Shown piece by piece: positions 16,749-24,415 of a stretch of DNA of 48,578 nt. Under the pieces are notes generated by a model that saw only the letters and a list, made by a program, of their open reading frames with translations, ran no database searches and had not been told where the DNA came from. Source of the stretch: Caryophanales bacterium UBA1709 (GTDB taxonomy: Bacteria > Bacillota_I > Bacilli_A > RFN20 > UBA1709); contig DCJD01000027.1 in the NCBI GenBank assembly GCA_002317215.1, forward strand, positions 1 to 48,578, read 5' to 3'. A program made the translations under genes and the position numbers. The stretch's first letter is position 1. Every line of letters starts with the position of its first letter.

Positions 16749-17668
16749 ATAAATTTAACCGTAATATTTCCTATTTAAGATTATCAGTTACTGATTTATG
16801 CAATCTTAATTGTAAATATTGTTCATCATCTAACGAAGTCAAAGTTAGTCACTTTGACCTTTTAAGCAATGAAGAGATGGTTAAAGTTATTAAGGTTTTC
16901 CATAATCTTGGAATTAAGAAAGTTAGAATTACCGGTGGAGAACCATTGCTTAAAAAAGGTCTATGTGACCTAATTAGACAATTATCTACTTTTATTGATG
17001 ATATTGGGATAACTACTAATGGACAGCTACTTCCTGATATGATTAACGATTTAAAGGATGCTGGTTTAAAAAGCATTAATGTTAGTTTAGATACGTTAGA
17101 TCCTATTAAGTATCAATATCTAACTTTAGGTAAGATTGATAATGTATTAAAAGGATTAGAGATGGCATATAATCTTCATCTATCGATCAAGATTAATGCA
17201 GTATTATTAAAAGGAGTCAATGATGAGGAGATATTTGAATTAGCTAAGTATGCTAAAAGTATTAATGCTAAGTTTAGATTTATTGAATTAATGCCTTTTA
17301 CAACAACATTAGATTATTTTAATAAATATTATATAAGTAGTGATGAGATTATTAAGAAATATAACCTTATATATATTACATCTAATGGAACTTCAGAGTA
17401 TTATAAGAATGCACAAGGATTAGAGATTGGATTTATTCGACCAATTAGTCATAAATTCTGTAAAGAATGTAATAGAATTAGAATGACAAGTTTTGGAAAA
17501 ATAATCCCATGTCTTCATTCTAAAGATACTTATGATATAAAAGAATATATAGATGATGAGAAAAGATTAGAAGAAAGATTAATAGAAATTATTAATTTAA
17601 AACCTAAAGAGCATCATATTAATGAAGGGAATATTCAAAGTTTGGATATGCGAAAGATAGGAGGATAG
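16742..17668 (+). CDS. moaA: GTP 3',8-cyclase MoaA
   Basis: 308 residues, a little shorter than the usual 325-340. The radical-SAM cluster motif is C20-x3-C24-x2-C27 (VTDLCNLNCKYC), the second GTP-binding cluster uses C240, C243 and C257 (FCKECNRIRMT...CLH), and the essential C-terminal Gly-Gly is present (MRKIGG). It makes the first pyranopterin precursor from GTP together with MoaC, which is the next gene (3 nt gap). All catalytic signatures are intact. Confidence 0.95.
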   Translation: MLDKFNRNISYLRLSVTDLCNLNCKYCSSSNEVKVSHFDLLSNEEMVKVIKVFHNLGIKKVRITGGEPLLKKGLCDLIRQLSTFIDDIGITTNGQLLPDMINDLKDAGLKSINVSLDTLDPIKYQYLTLGKIDNVLKGLEMAYNLHLSIKINAVLLKGVNDEEIFELAKYAKSINAKFRFIELMPFTTTLDYFNKYYISSDEIIKKYNLIYITSNGTSEYYKNAQGLEIGFIRPISHKFCKECNRIRMTSFGKIIPCLHSKDTYDIKEYIDDEKRLEERLIEIINLKPKEHHINEGNIQSLDMRKIGG

Positions 17669-17671
17669 AAT

Positions 17672-18145
17672 ATGGATAATAAATTAACACATTTTAATGA
17701 AGAAGGACTATCAAAGATGGTTGATGTTAGTGATAAGATAGTCACACATAGAGAAGCAAGAGCTAAGATTGAAGTTCATATGGATAAAGATACTATTGAG
17801 AAGATTAGACAAGGTAGTATTTCTAAAGGCAACGTATTAGCGGTTGCTCAAGTTGCTGGAATATGTGCTGCTAAAAAGAATTATGAATTAATTCCAATGT
17901 GTCATCAAATACCATTAACTGGTGTAGATATTAAATATGAATATAAAGATTATGGAATAGAGATAACTAGTATTGTTAAGACAGATTATAAAACAGGAGT
18001 TGAAATGGAAGCATTAACGGCTTGTAGTATAGCAGCATTAACAATATATGATATGTGTAAAGCTATTGATAAGAAGATGTATTTTACTTCTTGTAGATTA
18101 GTATATAAAGAAGGCGGAAAAAGTGGGGTATTTGAAAATGACTAA
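17672..18145 (+). CDS. moaC: Cyclic pyranopterin monophosphate synthase MoaC
   Basis: 157 residues, normal length. MVDVSDKIVTHREARA at the N-terminus, PMCHQIPLTGVDI (about 76-88, with the active-site His) and TGVEMEALTACS are diagnostic. It converts the MoaA product to cPMP. GGAGG in the moaA 3' end serves as Shine-Dalgarno. The 3' end overlaps the MOSC gene by 8 nt. Confidence 0.95.
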   Translation: MDNKLTHFNEEGLSKMVDVSDKIVTHREARAKIEVHMDKDTIEKIRQGSISKGNVLAVAQVAGICAAKKNYELIPMCHQIPLTGVDIKYEYKDYGIEITSIVKTDYKTGVEMEALTACSIAALTIYDMCKAIDKKMYFTSCRLVYKEGGKSGVFEND

Positions 18146-18593
18146 AATTGGAAGTGTAATTGCTGTTAATATCAGTGAGGTAAAAGGTGTTGTTAAACAT
18201 CCGGTTGATTTTGTAGAAACTATCGTTGATATGGGAATAAAGGGTGATGCTCATGCAGGACCTGGATTAAGACAAGTTAGTTTACTTGCTAAAGAATCAA
18301 TTGATAAGTTTCAAGAAATGAAAGGCAAGATTAGTGGAATTTGTGAAGGCAAATTTGCTGAAAATATTACTACTAGTGGAGTTATATTATATGAACTACC
18401 AGTTGGAACAAGACTTATGATTGGAACTAGTTTAATGGAAGTAAGTCAAATCGGTAAGAAATGTCATGCTGATCAAGGCTGCGAAATATCTAAAATATTT
18501 GGTACTTGTGTAATGCCAAAAGAAGGTATCTTTACAATTGTTATTGAACCTGGAATTATCAAAGCAGGTGACGATATTTTATTAGTTGACTAA
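18138..18593 (+). CDS. Standalone MOSC domain protein
   Basis: 151 residues from the ATG at 18138, inside the moaC 3' end; the earlier in-frame codon at 18123 is not preceded by a ribosome site. MOSC features: KGDAHAGPGLRQVSLLA, ENITTSGVILYELPVGT, IGKKCHADQGC (the conserved Cys region) and CVMPKEGIFTIVIEPG. MOSC proteins carry sulfur to, or bind, the Mo/W cofactor; small standalone ones often sit with moaC/moaB, as here. Last gene of the operon. Confidence 0.88.
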   Translation: MTKIGSVIAVNISEVKGVVKHPVDFVETIVDMGIKGDAHAGPGLRQVSLLAKESIDKFQEMKGKISGICEGKFAENITTSGVILYELPVGTRLMIGTSLMEVSQIGKKCHADQGCEISKIFGTCVMPKEGIFTIVIEPGIIKAGDDILLVD

Positions 18594-18617
18594 AAAAGAG
18601 ATCAATGATCTCTTTTT
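18594..18617. terminator. Bidirectional terminator between MOSC gene and tupC
   Basis: Six A, GAGATC-aat-GATCTC, then T run; it occupies exactly the gap between two convergent genes and can serve both strands. Confidence 0.85.
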
Positions 18618-19265
18618 TTATTTAGAATATAAATCTATAAAGTTTTTAATGATAGGATTTGTTGTTTTATCAATAGTTTTTGGTGTTAATGAATCATCAA
18701 TTACTTTTCCTTTATCTAAAAAGATTATATGATCTGCTAATCTTTTAGCTTGGGATATTGAATGAGTAATTAGTATAATGGTTGTTTTATTTTCTATATT
18801 AGTTTTCTTAATTAGTTCTTCGGCTTTTATCATAGCATCAATATCCATTGATGCTGTTGGTTCATCTAATATAATAGTTTTTGAATTACTTAATAAAGTT
18901 CTTATTAAAGATACCTTAGATAATTCTCCTCCACTTAATCCTTTAGCGTTTTGTTTAGCTATCTTATTTAGACCAAATATTGTCATATATTCTTCTACTT
19001 TTTCTTTATCAGATATATTAAGCGAAGCGTTTTTATAAACCGACATATTAAATGCAAATGATTTTTGAGGCATATATATAACATTATTATCTAGTTCTAT
19101 ATGTTTATCGTTTTTAATAACTTTACTAATAATCTTACCAAGTGTTGATTTACCAGATCCATTTGGTCCAATGATGGCATAAACTTTACCATCATCAAAA
19201 GAAATATTATCAATATCTAATACAACCCTATCTTTATATTTCTTATAAATATTATTTAGAATCAT
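18618..19265 (-). CDS. tupC: Tungstate ABC transporter ATP-binding protein
   Basis: 215 residues, short for an ABC ATPase but usual for TupC. Walker A GPNGSGKST (about 33), Q-loop MPQKS, signature LSGGELSKVS (about 109), Walker B TIILDEPTASMD and switch His in LITHS are all present. It lacks the C-terminal molybdate-type regulatory domain of ModC. It overlaps tupB by 14 nt, in the order tupA-tupB-tupC. Confidence 0.88.
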   Translation of the reverse strand: MILNNIYKKYKDRVVLDIDNISFDDGKVYAIIGPNGSGKSTLGKIISKVIKNDKHIELDNNVIYMPQKSFAFNMSVYKNASLNISDKEKVEEYMTIFGLNKIAKQNAKGLSGGELSKVSLIRTLLSNSKTIILDEPTASMDIDAMIKAEELIKKTNIENKTTIILITHSISQAKRLADHIIFLDKGKVIDDSLTPKTIDKTTNPIIKNFIDLYSK

Positions 19266-19953
19266 ATTTAAACCTCATTTGAATAATATAAACAATAATA
19301 TTAAAAATTAATGAAAGGAAAATAAGAATAATACCTAGTGCTATTCCATAACTAAACATACCCATATTGGTATATCGCATAATAGCAGTTGTCATTACAT
19401 CACTTTTCCAAACAATAGCTCCACCGATCATCGATACTGCTCCTACTTCCGCAATTGATCTAGAGAAGCCAAGTAAATATGTAGTAATTAATTGAAACTT
19501 CGTTTCATTAATTGTTAATAGCATTGTTTTAACAAATCCTAATTTAAGTCCTTTAGTTGTTTCTTGGATAGAAGTAGCAATTGAACTTACAAATGTGGAT
19601 ATTGTTGCAATTAAAACTGGGGTAATTAAAATTATTTGAGCAACAACCATTCCCTTTATATTATGAAAAAACTTTAATCCACCCAACGCTCCAACTGGTA
19701 CAAATAACATATAGCATATTAAACCACAAACAACAGGAGGCACTCCTGTTAATGTATTGTTTATTACGGTAATTATATGTTTGCCTTTAAAATTAAAGTA
19801 TCCAAGTAATATACCTAAAGGTATTGCTAATAGTAAAGAAATTAAAGAGCTATATAGACATAGCTTTGCTGTTCGCAAAACTATGTCTATTAACTCCTCA
19901 TTTCCTCCGGATAATATTAATTCAATGGCTTGTTTGAAGCCTCTTTCAATCAT
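19252..19953 (-). CDS. tupB: Tungstate ABC transporter permease
   Basis: 233 residues with five or six membrane helices. The binding-protein-dependent permease (EAA) loop is GLSRSIAEVG-like: LGFSRSIAEVGAVSMIGGAI near residues 165-184. The N-terminal PLGILLGYFNFKGK and GVPPVVCGLICYMLFV are typical of TupB/WtpB-like permeases. It starts 3 nt after tupA and overlaps tupC, so all three are translated from one mRNA. Confidence 0.88.
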   Translation of the reverse strand: MIERGFKQAIELILSGGNEELIDIVLRTAKLCLYSSLISLLLAIPLGILLGYFNFKGKHIITVINNTLTGVPPVVCGLICYMLFVPVGALGGLKFFHNIKGMVVAQIILITPVLIATISTFVSSIATSIQETTKGLKLGFVKTMLLTINETKFQLITTYLLGFSRSIAEVGAVSMIGGAIVWKSDVMTTAIMRYTNMGMFSYGIALGIILIFLSLIFNIIVYIIQMRFKYDSK

Positions 19954-19956
19954 TTA

Positions 19957-20922
19957 TTATTTTCCAAAGTTTTTGTAGTAAGTTAAGAATGTTGCTTTAT
20001 CTGATAAGATATAAGCATTTGTATTTTCAGCATCTAATAGTGCAGCACCCATTCCTTTTCCAGTACTATTGTACCATGAAGCATAAGCTTGGAAGCTAGA
20101 TGCTTCTGCTGTAATACCTAATGCTGTTGGCCATAATGAAATTTCTTTTGTATGAGTTCCTGAATTATCCCCTCTTGAAACGAAAGCATATTGTTCAGTT
20201 GAGATTTTTTCAAAAGCTTGTTTAACAGTCATTTCAGTAGTGATGTTTAAAGGATTAGATTTAGGTCCAACTAATACGAAATAGTTGTACATGAAATTTA
20301 ATCTTGCAGCACTTTGACCAGTGATAATTCTAGCATATCCATCATTTACAAATGCTTCTTCTTGAGTTTTTGAGTGAACAAGAATTAAGTCTGCTGCGCC
20401 ATCTTTAGCAGCTTGAATAGCTTTTCCTGTACCTGCTGAATAGATTTCGATATCATAACCATATTTTGTTTCAAAAATAGGTAAAACATATCCAAGTAAT
20501 CCTGAATCGTTAACTGATGTAGTTGTAGATAATCTAATATCTTTAGTTTCACTAGTAGCACTTGGAATAGTTGCAGTGCTAGTTGGATGGCCATCTTTTA
20601 AGTAGAATAAGTATTCACCATATTCCGCATAACCATAACCTGCGCAAGCATTTAAACCTTCTTCAGATAAGAACCAGTTAATTAATGCATCAGCACCAAC
20701 AGTATTGATTGAAACTTCTGGTTTAGATGCAAAAGCGGCTGCATTTGGATCTACAGCTAGTAATGAATAATTATTAATCATATCACTATCTGATTCTAAA
20801 ATAATTTTTAAATTACTTACTGGTGTTTCTTCTTTATCTTTGTTTTTACCACAGCTACTTAAAGCAGCTACTGCTCCAAAAACAACAAAAAGAGCACTTA
20901 AAAATTTGAACTTTCTTTGCAT
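19957..20922 (-). CDS. tupA: Tungstate-binding lipoprotein TupA, circularly permuted order
   Basis: 321 residues. Lipoprotein signal with LSSC (Cys24). The tungstate-binding TTTS motif (133-136), GTGKAIQAAKDGAADLILVHSK (about 164-185, split in two here), FVLVGP, SRGDNSGTHTKE (249-260), WYNSTGKGMGAAL and AYILSDKATF identify TupA. In ordinary TupA the TTTS motif is at the mature N-terminus and the chain ends with an N-x-Y...VNP...WL.S.EG...LF block. Here that block is at residues 38-108 (LKIILESDSDMINNYSLLAVDPN, INWFLSEEGLNA, YLFYL; listed as segments), before TTTS, and the C-terminus stops just where it should follow. A Thr/Ser/Pro linker (110-128) joins old C- to old N-terminus. Confidence 0.85.
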   Translation of the reverse strand: MQRKFKFLSALFVVFGAVAALSSCGKNKDKEETPVSNLKIILESDSDMINNYSLLAVDPNAAAFASKPEVSINTVGADALINWFLSEEGLNACAGYGYAEYGEYLFYLKDGHPTSTATIPSATSETKDIRLSTTTSVNDSGLLGYVLPIFETKYGYDIEIYSAGTGKAIQAAKDGAADLILVHSKTQEEAFVNDGYARIITGQSAARLNFMYNYFVLVGPKSNPLNITTEMTVKQAFEKISTEQYAFVSRGDNSGTHTKEISLWPTALGITAEASSFQAYASWYNSTGKGMGAALLDAENTNAYILSDKATFLTYYKNFGK

Positions 20923-20944
20923 ATATTTCTCCTTTTCGCAATGG

Positions 20945-21046
20945 AAGGCTTATTCATTTCTAAATAAACCCCGGCTTACATCCATGGACTATGTAATTCT
21001 TTAGGATATTTAAGCTCGGATATAAGAGATGTTCTTTCTCTTACAT
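20945..21046 (-). promoter_or_regulatory. Structured tupA leader, Mo/W-cofactor-riboswitch-like
   Basis: Minus-strand leader of about 120 nt. Predicted helices: a 9-bp hairpin (21020-21028 with 21038-21046); a long-range helix CCG-a-GCUU / AAGC-CGG enclosing AUAUCC / GGAUGU, whose CCUAAAG...CAUGG internal segment resembles an 11-nt tetraloop receptor; and a 10-bp hairpin capped by a GAAA tetraloop (20947-20970). UUACAU/AUGUAA (20976-20981, 20991-20996) is a mutually exclusive pairing. The CCUU after the GAAA hairpin can pair with the AAGG of the tupA ribosome site. The architecture and the tungstate-transport gene suggest a Moco/Tuco riboswitch; assignment is by eye only. Confidence 0.5.
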
Positions 21047-21050
21047 ATTA

Positions 21051-21059
21051 ACTATACCA
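21051..21059 (-). promoter_or_regulatory. Extended -10 of the tup operon
   Basis: TGGTATAGT on the minus strand; transcription would begin near 21044, giving a 5' leader of roughly 120 nt before the tupA ATG. Confidence 0.45.
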
Positions 21060-21070
21060 AAAAAATACGG

Positions 21071-21114
21071 TTTGTTTAACAAATTAAACAAAATATATAA
21101 GCCATATATTTTGT
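21071..21114. promoter_or_regulatory. Two adjacent inverted repeats between divergent tup and aor operons
   Basis: TTTGTTTA-N6-TAAACAAA (21071-21092) and ACAAAATATAT-aagcc-ATATATTTTGT (21088-21114, 11-bp arms). They overlap the presumed -35 region of tup and lie upstream of candidate -10 boxes for the ferredoxin/AOR operon (21137-21142 or 21152-21157). Likely operator sites for a dimeric regulator; identity unknown. Confidence 0.45.
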
Positions 21115-21180
21115 ATTGGTTTATTGTTTTAATCTTTATAATTTGATAAATTATAATTACTTATAAGGAGATTTTTTGAC

Positions 21181-21555
21181 ATGTATAGAATAGATACGAA
21201 AAAATGTGCCGATTGTGGATATTGTGCATATGTATGTCCATTTGGTGCTATTACTCATAATGTTGAGGAAAAATATTATGAGATTGATCAAGAAAAATGT
21301 AAGAAATGTGGATTATGTTTTAAAGCTTGTATAAGCGGATTTGTCTTAAAAGATGAAGAGGATAAACCAGTTGAAAACATTCACATTAGTGATGATTGTA
21401 TTGGTTGTACTTTATGTTCTAAAGTATGTCCAGTTAGTGCAATTAAAGGTCAAGTTAAAATGAAACATGAAATTGATCCTGCTAAATGTATTAAATGTGG
21501 GGTTTGTGCAACAAAATGTGCTAAGAAAGCAATTGTTGTGGAAAGAGGAAAGTAG
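21181..21555 (+). CDS. Four-cluster [4Fe-4S] polyferredoxin (AOR electron-transfer partner)
   Basis: 124 residues with 16 Cys in four C-x2-C-x2-C-x3-C sets: CADCGYCAYVC (about 9), CKKCGLCFKAC (about 40), CIGCTLCSKVC (about 77) and CIKCGVCATKC (about 104). This is a double-dicluster protein. It lies 8 nt before the aldehyde oxidoreductase gene, with AAGGAG 10 nt before its ATG. In Aromatoleum a four-cluster subunit of this kind (AorA) partners the tungsten subunit AorB; that role is inferred here from position and cluster number. Confidence 0.88.
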   Translation: MYRIDTKKCADCGYCAYVCPFGAITHNVEEKYYEIDQEKCKKCGLCFKACISGFVLKDEEDKPVENIHISDDCIGCTLCSKVCPVSAIKGQVKMKHEIDPAKCIKCGVCATKCAKKAIVVERGK

Positions 21556-21563
21556 GTGTAATT

Positions 21564-23462
21564 ATGGCAACAAAATATAAATCATATTGGGGTAAAGTTG
21601 TTAAAGTTAATTTAACAACAAAAGAAGTTACAGACTACGAAATTAGTGACAAAGATAGATTATTATATCTTGGTGGAAAGTGTATTGCTGCTAAGATTAT
21701 TTACGATAATATTAAATCTAAAATTGATCCATTAAGTGAAGAGAACATGATTGTTATTTCAACATCACCATTAAATGCTGTTGGAGCACCTTGTTCTTCT
21801 AGATTTAATACATCAACTATTTCACCATTAACTGGTTATTATACTTCCAGTAACTGTGGTGGTAACTTTGGTTTATCTTTAAAAAGAGCTGGTATTGATG
21901 CTTTAATTATTACTGGAAAAGCAAAAGATAAGACATATTTAGTTATTACTAATAATGGTATTGAATTTAAAGATGCTACTCCATATTGGGGTATGAAGAC
22001 TCAAGAAGTTCAAGAAGCTATACCAGATAAAGGTGCTAAATTTGTTATTGGACCTGCTGGTGAAAACTTAGTTAGATATGCTTGTGTTATCTCTGGTGAA
22101 AGAGCTAGTGGTAGAGGTGGAGTTGGTGCAGTATTTGGTTCTAAAAACTTAAAAGGTTTAGTTGCTTTTGGTATGAAATCTCCAGAAGTATATAATCCTA
22201 AAAAATTCCATAAGAATAATATATTATGGACTAAGAGATTAAGAACTCACCCAACTACTGGTAAGATTTTACCAGAACTTGGTACCGCATCATTAGTAAC
22301 GCCAATGCATGCTAAGAACTTACTTGCAACAAATAACTATAGAACTGGAAAGTTTGAACACTTTGATGATGTAAGTGGAGAAACTTTAAGAGATGAATAT
22401 CTAGTTAGAAACGATGGTTGTACAACTTGTCCTATTAGATGTGCTAGAGTTGTTACTGTAGATGGAAAGAGTGTTAAAGGACCAGAAGTTGAAACTATCG
22501 GTTTATTTGGACCTAATATTAGAAACAATAATATGCAAGCTATCCTAGACTGGAACTATTATATGGATGATCTCGGACTTGATACTATTAGCTGTGGTAA
22601 TACTATTTCATGGGCTATGGAAGCAAATGAAAAAGGATTCTGGAAGAATGGATTAGAATTTGGAAAGATTGATAATATTACTCAAACTCTTGATGATATT
22701 GCTCATAGAAAAGGTATCGGTAATGAACTTGCTGAAGGATCTAAGAGATTAAGTGAAAAATATGGTGGCAAAGAATTTGCTATGAACGTTAAAGGTATGG
22801 AACTTGCCGCTTATGAACCTCGTGGTGCTGTTGGACAAGGCTTAGGTTATGCTGTTGCTAACCGTGGTGGATGCCATCTTAATGGTGGATATTTAGTTGT
22901 TCTTGAAGGCTTAGGATTATCTGTAAATCCTTACACTCCAAAAGGAAAAGCCGCATTCTGTGTTATGTTCCAAGACTTAATGGAAGCATGTAGTGCTGGT
23001 GGTAACTGTTTATTTACAACTTATGCTTTCTTCCCATCTATTTTAATTGCTAAACCTAATAGTTGGATTACTAGAACTGTTAATAAAGTATTTACTAGTT
23101 TTGGTGGTATTGTTACTGTTTTATTAAAGAATCCACGTATTGCTGCAATTCATTTACCACATATGCTACCTCACACTAAGGCATTAAAATATGCTACTGG
23201 TATGTATATGGATTTAGGTAAATTCTTACAAATAGGTGAAAGAGGATACAACTTAGAAAGATTAATTGATGTAAATCTTGGTGTAAGTAAGAAAGATGAT
23301 GAATTGCCATTAAGATTAACAACTGAATTACAAATTGCAACTAATAAAGATTCTAAAGTTCCTTTAGATGTATTAAGAGCTAAATATTATAAAGTTAGAG
23401 GTTGGGATGAAAATGGTATTCCAACAGATAAATTATTAAAGAAATTAAAGATTGAAAAATAA
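21564..23462 (+). CDS. aor: Tungsten aldehyde:ferredoxin oxidoreductase family enzyme
   Basis: 632 residues. The N-terminal pterin-binding domain has GKVVKVNLTTKEV, LGGKCIAAKI, SRFNTSTISPLTGYY and ASGRGGVGAVFGSKNLKG. The [4Fe-4S] ligands are C286, C289 and C293 (CTTCPIRC), matching the spacing and position in Pyrococcus AOR, with the fourth probably C476 or C482 in DLMEACSAGGNC. Such enzymes oxidise aldehydes to acids with ferredoxin, or related reactions. The substrate is not readable. Position with tup genes, MoaD-like and MoeB-like genes supports a tungsten rather than a molybdenum enzyme. Confidence 0.93.
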   Translation: MATKYKSYWGKVVKVNLTTKEVTDYEISDKDRLLYLGGKCIAAKIIYDNIKSKIDPLSEENMIVISTSPLNAVGAPCSSRFNTSTISPLTGYYTSSNCGGNFGLSLKRAGIDALIITGKAKDKTYLVITNNGIEFKDATPYWGMKTQEVQEAIPDKGAKFVIGPAGENLVRYACVISGERASGRGGVGAVFGSKNLKGLVAFGMKSPEVYNPKKFHKNNILWTKRLRTHPTTGKILPELGTASLVTPMHAKNLLATNNYRTGKFEHFDDVSGETLRDEYLVRNDGCTTCPIRCARVVTVDGKSVKGPEVETIGLFGPNIRNNNMQAILDWNYYMDDLGLDTISCGNTISWAMEANEKGFWKNGLEFGKIDNITQTLDDIAHRKGIGNELAEGSKRLSEKYGGKEFAMNVKGMELAAYEPRGAVGQGLGYAVANRGGCHLNGGYLVVLEGLGLSVNPYTPKGKAAFCVMFQDLMEACSAGGNCLFTTYAFFPSILIAKPNSWITRTVNKVFTSFGGIVTVLLKNPRIAAIHLPHMLPHTKALKYATGMYMDLGKFLQIGERGYNLERLIDVNLGVSKKDDELPLRLTTELQIATNKDSKVPLDVLRAKYYKVRGWDENGIPTDKLLKKLKIEK

Positions 23463-23464
23463 AT

Positions 23465-23710
23465 ATGATTAAAGTTTTATTATATGGTGAAGCACGCCTT
23501 ATATTTAATGTTAAAGAGATAGAAGAAAAAGGCAGTACTGTAAAGGAATTGTTAAGTAATCTAGCTCTTAGATATGATAAAAAATATAAGGATCTTAAGA
23601 AATTCTTGATATATGTTAATGACGTTAACATTACTGCTTTACGTATGTTTAGAACTAAATTAAATGATGGTGATGTTATTATGATGCTTTCTCCATCCTC
23701 AGGAGGTTAG
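23465..23710 (+). CDS. MoaD/ThiS-like sulfur carrier
   Basis: 81 residues, beta-grasp ubiquitin-like. VLLYGEARLIFNVKE at the start and PSSGG at the very C-terminus, where the terminal Gly is adenylated and thiocarboxylated. It starts 2 nt after the AOR gene and ends 1 nt before the MoeB-like activating enzyme. MoaD-like proteins next to AOR genes are presumed dedicated sulfur carriers for the cofactor dithiolene. MoaE, the other half of MPT synthase, is not in this window. Confidence 0.88.
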   Translation: MIKVLLYGEARLIFNVKEIEEKGSTVKELLSNLALRYDKKYKDLKKFLIYVNDVNITALRMFRTKLNDGDVIMMLSPSSGG

Positions 23711-23711
23711 T

Positions 23712-24317
23712 ATGATTAATAAAACAATAGCCATCGTTGGTCTTGGGGGATTGGGCGGATTTGTTTGTGAATATATTGGTAGACTTGGATTTGAGAAAAT
23801 TATTCTTATCGATAAAGATAAATTTTCTAAATCTAATATTAATCGTCAGCTCCTATGCACTACAAATACATTAGATACTTATAAGACAGATAATTACGAA
23901 GAAAAACTGAAACTAATTAGTGATTCTAAAGTAATAAATCATAAAGAATTTATCACTTTAGATAATCTATATTTATTAGATGGTGCAGACATTATTATTG
24001 ATTGCTTAGACAACATTTCAACTCGTTTAATTATTGAGAAATATGCTTCTAATAATAACAAAGTTATTATTCATGGTGCAATTGGAGAAAAAACTGGACA
24101 AGTATGTTTATGTTTACCTTCTTATAAGATGTTATCAAAATTATATAAAAATACTTCTGAAATTAAAAAACAAACATACGGTTATGCAGTATCCTTAATT
24201 GCTAGTTTAGAAGTTGAAGTATTAATGAAATATATCAACAATGATTATGCTGATCTAGTAGATAAAGTCATCTATGTTGATCTAAATGATTTAGAAATTA
24301 AAAAGCTTAAATTATAA
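23712..24317 (+). CDS. ThiF/MoeB/HesA-family carrier-activating enzyme
   Basis: 201 residues. Nucleotide motif GLGGLGGFVCEYIGRLG (about 10-26), acidic IDKDKFSKSNINRQLL with the conserved Arg, DCLDNISTR, and the GAIGEKTGQVC segment. It would adenylate the C-terminal Gly of the MoaD-like protein just upstream. It is shorter than MoeB (about 250) and has no zinc CxxC pairs, so it is closer to the minimal ThiF/HesA type. AGGAGG in the end of the preceding gene is the ribosome site. Last gene of the aor operon. Confidence 0.88.
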   Translation: MINKTIAIVGLGGLGGFVCEYIGRLGFEKIILIDKDKFSKSNINRQLLCTTNTLDTYKTDNYEEKLKLISDSKVINHKEFITLDNLYLLDGADIIIDCLDNISTRLIIEKYASNNNKVIIHGAIGEKTGQVCLCLPSYKMLSKLYKNTSEIKKQTYGYAVSLIASLEVEVLMKYINNDYADLVDKVIYVDLNDLEIKKLKL

Positions 24318-24324
24318 ATCTAAT

Positions 24325-24353
24325 AAAGTAAGGTTATATAGCCTTACTTTTTA
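24325..24353 (+). terminator. Rho-independent terminator
   Basis: AAAGTAAGG / CCTTACTTT arms (24325-24333, 24342-24350) with an 8-base loop and following T residues; ends the aor operon. Confidence 0.85.
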
Positions 24354-24368
24354 TATGCTTATGCATAT

Positions 24369-24397
24369 TTGACCTAAATCAAATATAGATTTATAAT
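24369..24397 (+). promoter_or_regulatory. Sigma-A-type promoter with overlapping dyad
   Basis: TTGACC (24369-24374), 17-bp spacer, TATAAT (24392-24397): the best promoter in the window. ATTTGA-N6-TCAAAT is an inverted repeat over the -35 element and could be an operator. Confidence 0.65.
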
Positions 24398-24415
24398 TTA
24401 AGTGGAGGATTAAAT

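Noticed and set aside
20385..20594. Small minus-strand frame within tupA
   Set aside because: Same strand but different frame inside the tupA coding region; the Leu/Gln-rich product is a frame-shadow.
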